A stretch of DNA of 64,000 nucleotides. Origin: Kitasatospora cheerisanensis KCTC 2395. GTDB lineage: Bacteria; Actinomycetota; Actinomycetes; Streptomycetales; Streptomycetaceae. The DNA lies in contig NZ_KK853997.1 of NCBI RefSeq assembly GCF_000696185.1, positions 4,821,602 to 4,885,601 of the forward strand. Direction: 5' to 3'. Every line of letters starts with the position of its first letter. Position 1 is the first letter of the stretch. The notes below the pieces were generated by a model. That model was not told the origin of the DNA. It did not search any database and saw nothing but the letters and a program-made list of their open reading frames with translations. The position numbers and the translations under genes were made by a program. Positions 23,527-32,148 of this stretch are shown one piece after another.

Positions 23527-24633
23527 TTACCGCTTGGTAGCTCCGGCGTCATCCGCCCCCGGATGTGAGTTCGCCGACGCGATCGCCCGCAGCTGCCCGC
23601 CGTCCTCGACCGCCCCCGGCGCCTTGGCCTCCTCGCCGCCGGGCAGCGCCAGCCGGAACCGCTGCTTCAGCGTCGCCCACCGCCAGGTGCCGTTCGCCGG
23701 ACCGGCCGCCGAGACCTCGGTGCCCGAACGCCCCGCCGCCGCCGCGGCCGCCACCGCCACCGGCAGCACCGCCTGCGGCTCCACCGGGCCGCCCACCGCC
23801 GCCGGGGTGTCCTGCGGCCACAGGTCCAGCGCCGCGCACAGGGACGGCAGCATCGCCATCGACGCCGTCGCGTAGCCCTGCGCGGACGGGTGGTAGCGGT
23901 CCGCCGAGAACAGCTCCGGCCGGGTCGCGAACTCCGGGCCCAGCAGCGAGCCCAGCGAGACCGTCCGGCCGCCCGCCTCCACCACCGCGATGGTCTGCGC
24001 CGCCGCGAGCTGCCGGCTCAGCCGGCGCGCCACCCAGCGCAGCGGCGGCCGCACCGGCTTGATCGTCCCCAGGTCCGGACACGTCCCGACCACCACCTCG
24101 CAGCCCGACGCGACCAGCCGGCCCACCGTCTCGCCCAGCTCCCGCACGCTCCGCGCGGCCGGGGCGTGCCGCGTCACGTCGTTGGCGCCGATCATCAGCA
24201 CCGCGACGTCCGGCCGGTGCGGCAGCGCCAGCTCCAGCTGGCGCGCCAGATCGCCCGAGCGGGCGCCCGACTTCGCCACGTTCACCAGCCGCACCCGGCG
24301 CTCGGCGACCGAGGCCAGCCCGGAGGAGAGCAGCGCCCCGGGGGTCTCCTGCACCCGCTGGACCCCCAGCCCCGCGGCCGTCGAATCGCCCAGGAACGCC
24401 AGCACCAGCGGCGGCCGGAGGTCCGCCGGATCGGCGAACGCCTCGCCGTACAGCCCGTCCGCGTGCGGCGGGTCGCCGTCCAGGATCCCGATCGCCCGGA
24501 CCGCCATCCGGCTCTCGGTCAGCAGCACCCCCGCCAGCCCCACCCCGAGCAGCCCCAGCCCTCCGCCCCCGTACGCGGCCGCCGTGGCGATCCGCCGCGC
24601 AACCCGCGCCCTCGACGCCTGCGAGCCGGCCAT
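23527..24633 (-). CDS. SGNH/GDSL hydrolase, membrane-anchored
   Basis: A 368-residue esterase-like protein. An N-terminal membrane helix (AAAYGGGGLGLLGVGLAGVLL) is followed by the four SGNH blocks: LAFLGDSTAAGLGV (Ser), the Gly block near NVAKSGARSGDL, MIGANDVTRH (Asn), and SADRYHPSAQGYA (Asp/His). The catalytic domain therefore faces outside. The C-terminal 90 residues are Ala-rich and variable. The start is the ATG at 24631-24633; a GTG nine bases earlier is also possible next to GGGAGAGG. The substrate could be an acyl or acetyl ester of lipids or cell-wall glycans. Confidence 0.85.
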   Translation of the reverse strand: MAGSQASRARVARRIATAAAYGGGGLGLLGVGLAGVLLTESRMAVRAIGILDGDPPHADGLYGEAFADPADLRPPLVLAFLGDSTAAGLGVQRVQETPGALLSSGLASVAERRVRLVNVAKSGARSGDLARQLELALPHRPDVAVLMIGANDVTRHAPAARSVRELGETVGRLVASGCEVVVGTCPDLGTIKPVRPPLRWVARRLSRQLAAAQTIAVVEAGGRTVSLGSLLGPEFATRPELFSADRYHPSAQGYATASMAMLPSLCAALDLWPQDTPAAVGGPVEPQAVLPVAVAAAAAAGRSGTEVSAAGPANGTWRWATLKQRFRLALPGGEEAKAPGAVEDGGQLRAIASANSHPGADDAGATKR

Positions 24634-24861
24634 TGCGGCCACCCCCTCTCCCGTCTCCGTCCCACCGCACCGCGCGTACCCGGACTCGTACCCGCTCTCC
24701 CGGCCCCCGTACCCGCCCGGTCCGGGCAACCACCCGCCCGAGGGAGCGTCCGGGCGCCGCGGTTCGGCCGGGACATGCGGCGGATGGGTACGGTGGGGCG
24801 GAAGGGGGCCCTAGGCTGGGGGTTTCGGCAATCAGGGCTGCCATGGACCGGGAGGACCCCC

Positions 24862-26262
24862 GTGCGGTACCACAATTCGATCATCGAGCTGGTCGGCGAC
24901 ACCCCGTTGGTGAAGCTCAACAAGGTCACCGAGGGCATCAGCGCCACCGTGCTGGCGAAGGTCGAGTACTTCAATCCGGGCGGTTCGGTGAAGGACCGGA
25001 TCGCGATGCGGATGATCGAGGCCGCGGAGGCGTCCGGCGCACTCAAGCCGGGCGGCACCATCGTCGAGCCCACCAGCGGCAACACCGGTGTGGGGCTGGC
25101 GATCGTGGCCCAGCAGAAGGGCTACAAGTGCATCTTCGTCTGCCCGGACAAGGTGTCGACGGACAAGATCAACACGCTCCGGGCGTACGGCGCCGAGGTC
25201 GTGGTCTGCCCGACCGCGGTCGCCCCGGAGCACCCGGACTCGTACTACAACGTCTCGGACCGGCTGGTCCGTGAGACCCCGAACGCCTGGAAGCCGGACC
25301 AGTACTCCAACCCGGACAACCCGGCGTCGCACTACCACTCCACCGGCCCGGAGCTGTGGGAGCAGACCGACGGCCGGATCACCCACTTCGTGGCGGGCGT
25401 CGGCACCGGCGGCACCATCTCGGGCACCGGCCGCTACCTGAAGGAGGCGTCCGGCGGCAAGGTCCAGGTGGTCGGCGCGGACCCGGAGGGCTCGGTGTAC
25501 TCGGGCGGCACCGGCCGTCCGTACCTGGTGGAGGGCGTCGGCGAGGACTTCTGGCCGACCGCGTACGACCGCGACGTCGCGGACCGGATCGTCGCGGTCT
25601 CCGACAAGGACTCCTTCCAGATGACCCGCCGCCTGGCCAAGGAGGAGGGCCTGCTGGTCGGCGGCTCCTGCGGCATGGCCGTGGTGGCCGCGCTGGAGGT
25701 GGCCCGCGAGCTGGGGCCGGACGACGTCGTGGTGGTGCTGCTGCCGGACGGCGGCCGCGGCTACCTGTCGAAGATCTTCAACGACGACTGGATGGCCGAC
25801 TACGGCTTCCTGCCGACCGCCACCGACGAGGCGCACATCGGCGAGGTGCTGGCCCGCAAGGACGCGGTGGAGCACGAGGGCATCCCGCAGTTCGTGCACA
25901 TGCACCCGGGCGAGACGGTCGCCGAGGCGGTGCGGGTGCTGCGCGACTTCGGCGTCTCGCAGATGCCGGTGGTCTCGCCGGGCGCCGGCCACCCGGACAT
26001 CATGGCCGGCGAGGTGGTCGGCTCGGTGGTCGAGCGCGAGCTGCTGGACGGCCTGTTCAACGGCCGGATCCAGCTGACCGACACGCTGGACAACGTGATG
26101 TCGAAGCCGCTGCCGGTGGTCGGCTCGGGCGAGTCGGTGACCAACCTGATGACGGTGCTGGAGAAGGCCGACGCGGTGGTGGTGCTGGTGGAGGGCAAGC
26201 CGCAGGGCATCGTCACCCGCCAGGACCTGCTGTCCTTCCTGACCGCCCGGGCCGGTCACTGA
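24862..26262 (+). CDS. cbs: Cystathionine beta-synthase
   Basis: A 466-residue PLP enzyme joining serine and homocysteine to cystathionine. The PLP Lys is K44 in NPGGSVKDRIAMRM, the phosphate-loop Asn is in VEPTSGNTGVGLA, and the Gly loop is VAGVGTGGTISGTGRYL. Two C-terminal CBS motifs (about residues 335-460; SQMPVVSPGA and GIVTRQDLLSFL) form a regulatory Bateman module. The GTG at 24862 follows GGGAGG and gives the standard start MRYHNSIIELVGDTPL; no heme-binding N-terminal extension is present. With the gamma-synthase/lyase gene at 33964 it would provide reverse transsulfuration. Confidence 0.93.
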   Translation: MRYHNSIIELVGDTPLVKLNKVTEGISATVLAKVEYFNPGGSVKDRIAMRMIEAAEASGALKPGGTIVEPTSGNTGVGLAIVAQQKGYKCIFVCPDKVSTDKINTLRAYGAEVVVCPTAVAPEHPDSYYNVSDRLVRETPNAWKPDQYSNPDNPASHYHSTGPELWEQTDGRITHFVAGVGTGGTISGTGRYLKEASGGKVQVVGADPEGSVYSGGTGRPYLVEGVGEDFWPTAYDRDVADRIVAVSDKDSFQMTRRLAKEEGLLVGGSCGMAVVAALEVARELGPDDVVVVLLPDGGRGYLSKIFNDDWMADYGFLPTATDEAHIGEVLARKDAVEHEGIPQFVHMHPGETVAEAVRVLRDFGVSQMPVVSPGAGHPDIMAGEVVGSVVERELLDGLFNGRIQLTDTLDNVMSKPLPVVGSGESVTNLMTVLEKADAVVVLVEGKPQGIVTRQDLLSFLTARAGH

Positions 26263-26681
26263 CGGTCCCTCAGGATCCGTCGCCCGCCCGGCAGCCGGTA
26301 CGTGGACGTCACAATCACGCATCACCGGGTTAACACGGCTCGGGCATTGTGGTGGGCACGGCAAGAAAGCCGAAGAAGGCGACAGCGGGGTCGGTAGCGG
26401 CTCTCCGACTCCCGCGGTCGCCGGGGGCACGACGGTGGGCCTGACCGTTCCGTCGTGTCCGGCCCGCGGGCGCCGCCGTCGTCCCGCCCCTGCCACCGTG
26501 CAGGGGGCGACGGCACCCGCGGCGGATCACGCGTCGCGAGGCGCGGCTTCCGCGCACTCCCGGGTGGGGGAGTGTGCAGGAGACGGCAGGGCCGGCTCGG
26601 GGACTCCCGGGCCGGCCCTCGCCGCGTTCCGGCCCGGGACCTCGTTTCCGGATGGCTGTGCGACCCCCTACGCTCGCTGTC
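26263..26681. other. 419-bp intergenic stretch with one hairpin
   Basis: No credible gene. It begins with a near copy of the gene-end palindrome (TGACGGTCCCTCA, 26260-26272) and holds a terminator-like hairpin at 26588-26619. A leaderless-type TACGCT at 26669-26674 serves the next gene. Open frames here lack ribosome binding sites and have poor codon use. Confidence 0.5.
26588..26619. terminator. 14-bp hairpin upstream of leaderless gene
   Basis: Arms 26588-26601 and 26606-26619 pair (one U:G) over GACT. Probable terminator of the cystathionine beta-synthase transcript. Confidence 0.6.
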
Positions 26682-27008
26682 ATGACCAGCACTGACCTGC
26701 CCGAGCAGGACGCCCCGCGTTACGTTCGCCTCACCATCGAGCTGATCGCCGAGATCACCGACGAGCAGGCCCTGAAGGCCGCCGCCCTGACCCAGGTCGC
26801 GGACGACGAGTACCTGGACGACGAGGAGCGCGCCCAGGCCGTCGAGGCGATCGAGGTGGACCCGACGGGTTCGCTCGCCCACTTCGTCGACCCGGTGGCG
26901 CTGCTCGGCGAGGTGCCCGGCGTGGAGCTCGCCTCCGCCACCTGGGAGTCCGCCACCACCGACTACGACCCGGACGACGAGAGCTGGGACGAGTACGAGG
27001 TGAAGTGA
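26682..27008 (+). CDS. Acidic hypothetical protein
   Basis: A 108-residue, strongly acidic protein (C-terminus TTDYDPDDESWDEYEV). It starts MTSTDLPEQDAPRYVRLTIE and contains helices (AEITDEQALKAAALTQVA, DEERAQAVEAIEVDP). No known motif. It is likely cytosolic. TACGCT exactly 7 nt before the ATG supports a leaderless start. It ends before a U-tract terminator, so it is a monocistronic unit. Conserved in streptomycetes as far as I recall; function unknown. Confidence 0.72.
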   Translation: MTSTDLPEQDAPRYVRLTIELIAEITDEQALKAAALTQVADDEYLDDEERAQAVEAIEVDPTGSLAHFVDPVALLGEVPGVELASATWESATTDYDPDDESWDEYEVK

Positions 27009-27029
27009 CACCTCGCGCCCGCTGCGCGA

Positions 27030-27065
27030 AGGCCCGGTCCGGTAGTCCCGGACCGGGCCTTTTTG
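27030..27065 (+). terminator. Intrinsic terminator with U-tract
   Basis: Arms 27030-27042 and 27048-27060 pair perfectly over TAGTC, followed by TTTTTG. A textbook rho-independent terminator. Confidence 0.88.
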
Positions 27066-27082
27066 TCCGTTCTGCCGCCCTC

Positions 27083-27126
27083 TTGAGTACTCTCGTATGA
27101 TCTGCACATTTTTGAGTGATCTTGTA
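27083..27126 (+). promoter_or_regulatory. Direct repeats and -10 before the transpeptidase gene
   Basis: TTGAGTACTCTCGTA (27083-27097) recurs as TTGAGTGATCTTGTA (27112-27126), 29 bp apart, 12 of 15 identical. A strong TATGAT lies at 27096-27101 between them. The pair may be an activator or repressor site around the promoter. Confidence 0.45.
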
Positions 27127-27170
27127 CGGGTGAGCTCGTGCGAGGGATCCCGGTACCGAGGAGCGTGGAC

Positions 27171-28442
27171 GTGACCGCAGCGGAGAAGCAGGAGCGGCCG
27201 CGCGGCGGCGAGTGGAGCCGGCGCGGCGTGCTCTCCGGGCTGCTCGGCGCCCCCGTCCTGCTGCTGGCGGCCTGCCAGGGCGGCGGCGGCAAGGCCACGC
27301 CGGGCGGCAACGGCACCGGCTCGGCCCCGGCCGTCGGCGGCGAGACCCGGTCGGTCAGCCCCAAGGCGTCCGTCGCGCAGATCACCATCACCCCCGCCGA
27401 CGGCGCCACCGCCGCGCCGTTCACCGCGCCGGTCACCGTCACCGTGCAGAACGGCACGCTCACCTCGGTCACCGTCACCGACGGCACCGGCAAGCAGATA
27501 GCGGGCGAACTCGCCGCCGACGGCGCGAGCTGGACCTCCACCTCGAAGCTGGCCAGCGGCAGCTCGTACACCGTCGCGGCCGCCGCCGAGGACAAGGACA
27601 AGCGCCCGGCGGACGCCAACGCGAGCTTCTCCACCGCCTCCCCGGCCAACACCTTCGTCGGCTACTTCACGCCCGAGGACGGCTCCACGGTCGGCGTCGG
27701 CATGCCGGTGTCGATCAACTTCAACAAGGCGATCACCGACCGCCGGGCCGTCGAGCAGGCGATCACCGTGGTCGCCGACCCGCCGGTGGAGATCGTCGGC
27801 CACTGGGTGGACGCCACCCGGCTGGACTTCCGCCCGCAGCAGTACTGGGCCAAGGGCACCACCGTCACCCTGAAGCTGCGGCTGAAGGACGTGGCCGGCG
27901 CCAAGGGCGTCTACGGCACCCAGTCGAAGAACGTCACCTTCACCGTCGGCCGCAGCCAGGTCTCGGTCGCGGACCTGAAGGCCGGCACCCTCACCGTCAG
28001 CACCGACGGACAGGTGACCGCCACCTACCCGGTGATCGGCGGGTCGCCCGACCACCGCACCTGGGCCGGGAAGATGGTGATCTCCGAGCGCTTCCAGCAG
28101 ACCCGGATGAACTCCGCCACGGTCGGCCTCGGCAGCGAGTACGACATCCCGGACGTGCCGCACGCCCAGCGGCTGACCACCTCCGGCACCTTCATCCACG
28201 GCAACTACTGGTCGCCGGCCTCGCAGTTCGGCAACGCCAACACCAGCCACGGCTGCATCGCGCTGCAGGACGTGCAGGGCGGCGGGAACCCGAACACCGC
28301 CGGGGCCAGGTTCTTCGCGAGCTCGATGGTCGGAGACGTCGTCGAGGTGGTCAACTCCGGTGACCGCACGGTGAACCCGTCGAACGGCCTGAACGGCTGG
28401 AACATGTCCTGGGCGGACTGGAAGGCCGGCAGCGCGCTCTGA
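27171..28442 (+). CDS. L,D-transpeptidase lipoprotein (Ig-like + YkuD)
   Basis: A 423-residue lipoprotein. The signal peptide (RRGVLSGLLGAPVLLLAACQ) ends in a lipobox whose Cys is lipidated. Two Ig-like beta domains follow (about 65-280: SVAQITITPADGATAAPFTA; VGYFTPEDGSTVGVGMPVSI). The C-terminal YkuD domain has HGNYWSPASQFGNANTSHGC with the catalytic Cys in SHGCIAL. It forms 3-3 crosslinks in peptidoglycan, the main crosslink type at actinomycete poles and resistant to most penicillins. GTG 27171 is chosen because GAGGAG precedes it; an in-frame GTG 33 bases earlier is less good. Confidence 0.92.
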   Translation: MTAAEKQERPRGGEWSRRGVLSGLLGAPVLLLAACQGGGGKATPGGNGTGSAPAVGGETRSVSPKASVAQITITPADGATAAPFTAPVTVTVQNGTLTSVTVTDGTGKQIAGELAADGASWTSTSKLASGSSYTVAAAAEDKDKRPADANASFSTASPANTFVGYFTPEDGSTVGVGMPVSINFNKAITDRRAVEQAITVVADPPVEIVGHWVDATRLDFRPQQYWAKGTTVTLKLRLKDVAGAKGVYGTQSKNVTFTVGRSQVSVADLKAGTLTVSTDGQVTATYPVIGGSPDHRTWAGKMVISERFQQTRMNSATVGLGSEYDIPDVPHAQRLTTSGTFIHGNYWSPASQFGNANTSHGCIALQDVQGGGNPNTAGARFFASSMVGDVVEVVNSGDRTVNPSNGLNGWNMSWADWKAGSAL

Positions 28443-28450
28443 GCGCGGCG

Positions 28451-28487
28451 CACTCTCGCACGGGGCGGTGGGGGCCCCGTGAGAGTG
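28451..28487 (+). terminator. Hairpin after transpeptidase gene
   Basis: Arms 28451-28465 and 28475-28487 pair except for a 2-base bulge (GC). It lies 9 bp after the stop codon. Confidence 0.65.
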
Positions 28488-28525
28488 TCCTCAACGAATG
28501 GTAAAAATTATTCGCATGCGGGGGG

Positions 28526-29890
28526 ATGCGTCGATGTGTTGAGCTTGCCTCCGCGGCAGGGCCGATCGGGCCCGAGTCCGCCTTCAGGCACAGGAGTTCA
28601 GCCATCAACACCGCCATTCGCCGGTCCGTCCGCGCCGGCATAGCCGTCACCACCGGCGCCCTCCTCCTCGCCGCCGGCGCCACCGCCTGCGGCACCGTCA
28701 AGGAACTGAGCGCCGGCGAGAAGCTCTCCGGGGCCTTCGAGAAGCTCGGCGACGCCAAGTCGCTGAGCTTCCAGCTGTCCGTCGACGCCACGCCGGACCA
28801 GATCGTCGCCTTCGGCAAGGCCGTCGACGACCCGATCGAGCAGAAGGACGCGGACCTGTTCGCCGACCTGACGCTGAACGTGTCGATGAGCGCCGACAAG
28901 CCGCTCAAGGACACCGAGGCGTTCAAGTCCCGCAACATCGGCGCGCTGAACGACCCGTACGACCTGAAGGGCGTGGCCGTCGGCTACGCGCTGGCCGCCA
29001 AGAAGTCCGGCCAGACGTACGCGGACGTCCGCATCGTCGGCGACAAGCTGTACCTGAAGGCGGACGTCCGCGGCCTCGCCCGGATGGGCGGTCAGGACAC
29101 CGGCGAGATCGACCAGCTGATGGCCCAGCTGCCGCCCGAGGCCGCCCCGGTCAAGGACGTCGTGGACGGCAAGTGGGTCTCGATGGACCTGAAGAAGCTC
29201 CGCGAGGCGAGCGAGAAGGAGAAGGGCTCCGGCTCCCCGCTGGGCGGCAACCCGCTCACCGGCTCGCCGCTCGGCGCGATGCCGAGCTTCGACCCGGCGG
29301 AGATGCAGCGCTTCGGCGACACGGTCAAGGCCGTGGTGTCGAAGAACATCACCGTCGAGGAGAAGGGCAAGTCCGGCGACGCCGACGTCATCCAGGTCTC
29401 GGCGCCCGCCCGCCCGCTGGTCGAGGGCCTGATGAAGGCCGTCGAGAAGCTGGCGTCCGGCTCCTCCGCCTTCCCGCCGATCCCGTCCGACGACATGCCC
29501 GAGGTGCCGGACCGCAAGTTCGCCGCCGACGTGCTGATCAAGGGCGGCAAGGCGCAGGCCGTCACCTTCGACCTGATGCAGTTCGCGGACAAGCCCGACG
29601 CGGCGGCGCACTTCCCGCTGCGGCTCGGCTTCGTCTCCGACGCCCCGGCCGTCACCGCCCCCGCCGGCGCCACCGAGTTCGACCTCTCCAAGCTCCAGGA
29701 GGCCGCCGCGAAGCTGGCCGCCGCCGGCGGCTCCGAGGGTGGCGCGGACGGCCCGGCCGCCCCGCTGACCGAGGCCCAGTACGCCGAGCTGGCCGCCGTC
29801 GGCGTCACCCGGGAAGAGGCCAGGACGCTGAACTCCGCCGGCCTGTCCTTCCAGGACATCAAGGAGTTCGGCACGTCCGTCAAGGGCTGA
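28526..29890 (+). CDS. Putative lipoprotein with doubtful start codon
   Basis: The mature protein (about 400 residues) follows a lipoprotein-like signal: TAIRRSVRAGIAVTTGALLL then AAGATACGTVKELSAGEK, with Cys as probable lipid site. It is rich in Lys/Asp/Ala and has a repeated LppX/LprG-like layout (LSFQLSVDATPDQIVAFG; SKNITVEEKGKSGDADVIQV), suggesting a secreted lipid- or ligand-binding lipoprotein. The natural start seems to be the codon at 28604, which has AGGAG 7 bases before it but reads ATC, not ATG. The only standard upstream start is ATG 28526, adding 26 residues with no ribosome-binding spacing. Hence a rare start, a mutation or a sequence error. Confidence 0.7.
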   Translation: MRRCVELASAAGPIGPESAFRHRSSAINTAIRRSVRAGIAVTTGALLLAAGATACGTVKELSAGEKLSGAFEKLGDAKSLSFQLSVDATPDQIVAFGKAVDDPIEQKDADLFADLTLNVSMSADKPLKDTEAFKSRNIGALNDPYDLKGVAVGYALAAKKSGQTYADVRIVGDKLYLKADVRGLARMGGQDTGEIDQLMAQLPPEAAPVKDVVDGKWVSMDLKKLREASEKEKGSGSPLGGNPLTGSPLGAMPSFDPAEMQRFGDTVKAVVSKNITVEEKGKSGDADVIQVSAPARPLVEGLMKAVEKLASGSSAFPPIPSDDMPEVPDRKFAADVLIKGGKAQAVTFDLMQFADKPDAAAHFPLRLGFVSDAPAVTAPAGATEFDLSKLQEAAAKLAAAGGSEGGADGPAAPLTEAQYAELAAVGVTREEARTLNSAGLSFQDIKEFGTSVKG

Positions 29891-30026
29891 CCCGCCGTCG
29901 GCACCGCCGCGCCCCACGGCCCGTCGCAGCCCCGCTGCGGCGGGCCGCCGCACGTCCGGCCCCGCCGCGAACGCGATGTCCGGATCCCGCCGGACCGGCC
30001 CGCCCCGACAGCGCAGGCTTGGGCCC

Positions 30027-30515
30027 ATGAACAGCCACGACACCGCTCTCGACGTCCGGGCCGTACCCGCCGGGACGCTCGCCGAACTGCGCCGGCTCGA
30101 CGACAGCGGGCGCTGCCACCCCGTCACCGTCACCGAGGACGGCGGCGCGCCGCTGCGCTGCTGCCTCACCCGGGCGAAGCCCGGCGACCGGATCACCCTG
30201 CTCTCCTACGCGCCGCTGCGCCGCTGGGCCGAGGAGACGGCCTGCGACCCGGGCGCGTACGTGGAGACCGGGCCGGTGTTCGTGCACGCCGAGCCCTGCG
30301 AGGGCTTCGCCGGCGGCTGGCCGGAGGGCTTCCACAGCGGGCAGCGGGTGGTGCGCGCCTACTCGGCGGACGGCCGGATCCTCGGCGGCCGGGTCGGCGA
30401 ACCCGCCGAACTGCCGAAGCTGGCAGCCGAGTTGCTGGCCGACCCGGAGACCGCCGTGGTGCACGTGCGGGCCGTCGAGTTCGGCTGCTTCATGCACGAG
30501 GTGCGGCGGGCCTGA
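30027..30515 (+). CDS. DUF1203 family protein
   Basis: A 162-residue cytosolic protein. PLRCCLTRAKPGDRITLLSY and AYVETGPVFVHAEPCEGF are the conserved blocks of DUF1203, with paired Cys and His residues that could bind a metal; HVRAVEFGCFMHEV closes the domain. The start ATG is preceded by CAGGCT at 7 nt, a weaker version of the leaderless pattern seen in this window, with no Shine-Dalgarno sequence. It is convergent with the cupin gene, the stops being 1 base apart. Function unknown. Confidence 0.82.
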   Translation: MNSHDTALDVRAVPAGTLAELRRLDDSGRCHPVTVTEDGGAPLRCCLTRAKPGDRITLLSYAPLRRWAEETACDPGAYVETGPVFVHAEPCEGFAGGWPEGFHSGQRVVRAYSADGRILGGRVGEPAELPKLAAELLADPETAVVHVRAVEFGCFMHEVRRA

Positions 30516-30516
30516 C

Positions 30517-30882
30517 TCAGCTCCGCTTCGCGTAGTCCGCGTAGCCCTGCCAGTCGAGCATCACGCAGGGCACGTCGCCGAGCACCCAGGCGTCGTGGCC
30601 GGGCGGGCAGAGCATGAAGTCGCCGGCGCCGAACTCCTCGGCCTGGCCGTCGTCCATCTCCACCCGGATCCGGCCCGAGATCACGTAACCGGCGTGCGAG
30701 GCCTGGCAGCTGTCCGTGCCGGCGATCGGCTTCACGTGCTCGGACCAGCGCCAGCCCGGTTCGAACACGGCCCGGCCGACGCCGCCGGCCGCCAGGTTCA
30801 CCAGTGCCAACTGCCCCTTGCCGCCCTCGAACGGGCGGACCTCCTCGGGGGAGTCCAGACTCATCCGCACCAAGCCGGCCAT
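30517..30882 (-). CDS. Small single-domain cupin protein
   Basis: A 121-residue beta-barrel cupin. GWRWSEHVKPIAGTDSCQAS-HAGYVISGRIRVEMDDG covers cupin motif 1 with His residues, and GAGDFMLCPPGHDAWVLGD covers motif 2 with its His. The metal site (two His in motif 1, one in motif 2) is plausible. GGAGGT precedes the ATG at 30880-30882, with a GTG codon immediately before it. It may be a small-molecule binding or isomerising protein; nothing around it points to a pathway. Confidence 0.82.
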   Translation of the reverse strand: MAGLVRMSLDSPEEVRPFEGGKGQLALVNLAAGGVGRAVFEPGWRWSEHVKPIAGTDSCQASHAGYVISGRIRVEMDDGQAEEFGAGDFMLCPPGHDAWVLGDVPCVMLDWQGYADYAKRS

Positions 30883-30999
30883 CACCGCTCACCTCCGGCG
30901 GAGAACGACTCCGCGCCCCCTGCGCCGGGCTCGGCGGAGGGGGCGCGGCTGATGTCTTCCATCCTCGGCACCCGGCGCGGAGCGCGCCAGGCACGGCGG

Positions 31000-32117
31000 T
31001 CAGTCCGCGGTGGCCGCCAGCACGATGTCGACCCGCTCGTCGACGAACTTCCCGACCGGGTCGTTCCAGTACGACCACGGGATCGGGACGTACCGGCCGA
31101 GCGCCCGCAGGTGCGGCATCGCGTCGGCGGGGCGGCCGCCGCGGTCCAGCACCCAGACCAGCCAGCCGTGCGCGAAGCGGCGGTGGCGCTCGTCGGCGCC
31201 GTCCGCCGCCGCCAGGTCGGCGATCACCGCGTCCGCGGCGGCCTGCACCTCGGGCGCGGCGTACGCCTCCCGCGGCGCCTTGTCCCGCTGGAACTGCTCG
31301 TAGTACGCCTGCAGCTTGTACGCGGACAGCAGGCTGCCCTCCGGGGCGGCGGCGATCGCCGCGTCCACGAAGGCGTGCATCTTCTCGTTGCTGCCCTTCC
31401 ACTTGGCGCACCAGTACTGCAGGGCGTTGGCGTGCGCCGAGAAGTTGTGCGGGTCGCGGGAGACGATCTCCTGCCACAGCGCCAGGAAGCGCTCGTTGTC
31501 CCAGCTCTGACCCATCGCCAGCGGGATCTGCGCGACGAACGGCAGCGGGTCACCCGGGTCGGCGAGCCGCACCGCGTCGGCGGCGGCCGCCTCGGCGTCG
31601 CCCAGCACCTTGCGGAAGGCGGCCCAGCGCTCCGCGGTGACCTGGCTGGCGCTGTAACTGGTGCGCACCTCCCAGGCCAGGTCGATCAGCGCGTCCAGGG
31701 CGAGCAGCGCGGCGTCCGCGCTGTCCGGCTGCTCGGCGCGCCAGGCCAGCAGCCAGGCGTCGTCCTCGGCGGCGGGCTCGGAGAACCGGCCCACCAGGCC
31801 CCAGCGCCGGTCGTGGTCGCCCGCGGCGGCGGCCAGCAGCTCGGCGGCCGGCCCCGGTCGCCCTCCTTCAGCGCGGCCAGCGCGGCGTCCACGTCCGGGC
31901 CGGTCAGGCCCGGGTCGCGGACCAGTTCGGCCCGGCCGACCAGGCCGTGCTCGGACGGGTAGATGGTCGGGCGGGTCGCCTCCTCCACCCGGGCGATGGT
32001 GGCCTTCGCCGCCTCGGTGGCGGTCCTCAGCTTGGCGGTGCGGCGTTCCATCAGCCAGGTGGCCAGCTTGAAGCCGACCAGCAGGACCAGCGGGACGATG
32101 ACGATCAGACGGGCCAT
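31000..32117 (-). pseudogene. Membrane protein gene with one-base frameshift
   Basis: Two adjoining minus-strand frames read as one protein. Part 1 (32117 to about 31855) gives MARLIVIVPLVLLVGFKLAT, a membrane helix, then a charged segment ending AALKEGDRG. Part 2 (from about 31855 to 31000) continues AAELLAAAAGDHDRRWGLVG and FSEPAAEDDAWLLAWRAEQP down to DERVDIVLAATAD. One base is missing in the run of four C at 31852-31855 (plus strand). If restored, the product is about 372 residues with a TPR-like helical C-terminal part. It lies 31 bp after the M48 protease gene on the same strand, so it is a likely operon partner. Real inactivation and an assembly error are both possible. Confidence 0.75.
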
Positions 32118-32148
32118 CGGGTGGTTCAGCTCCAGGGGTGACGGGGCG

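Noticed and set aside
26263..26587. Small genes in the gap after the cystathionine beta-synthase gene
   Set aside because: Open frames there have no ribosome binding site, unusual codon use and no recognisable motif.
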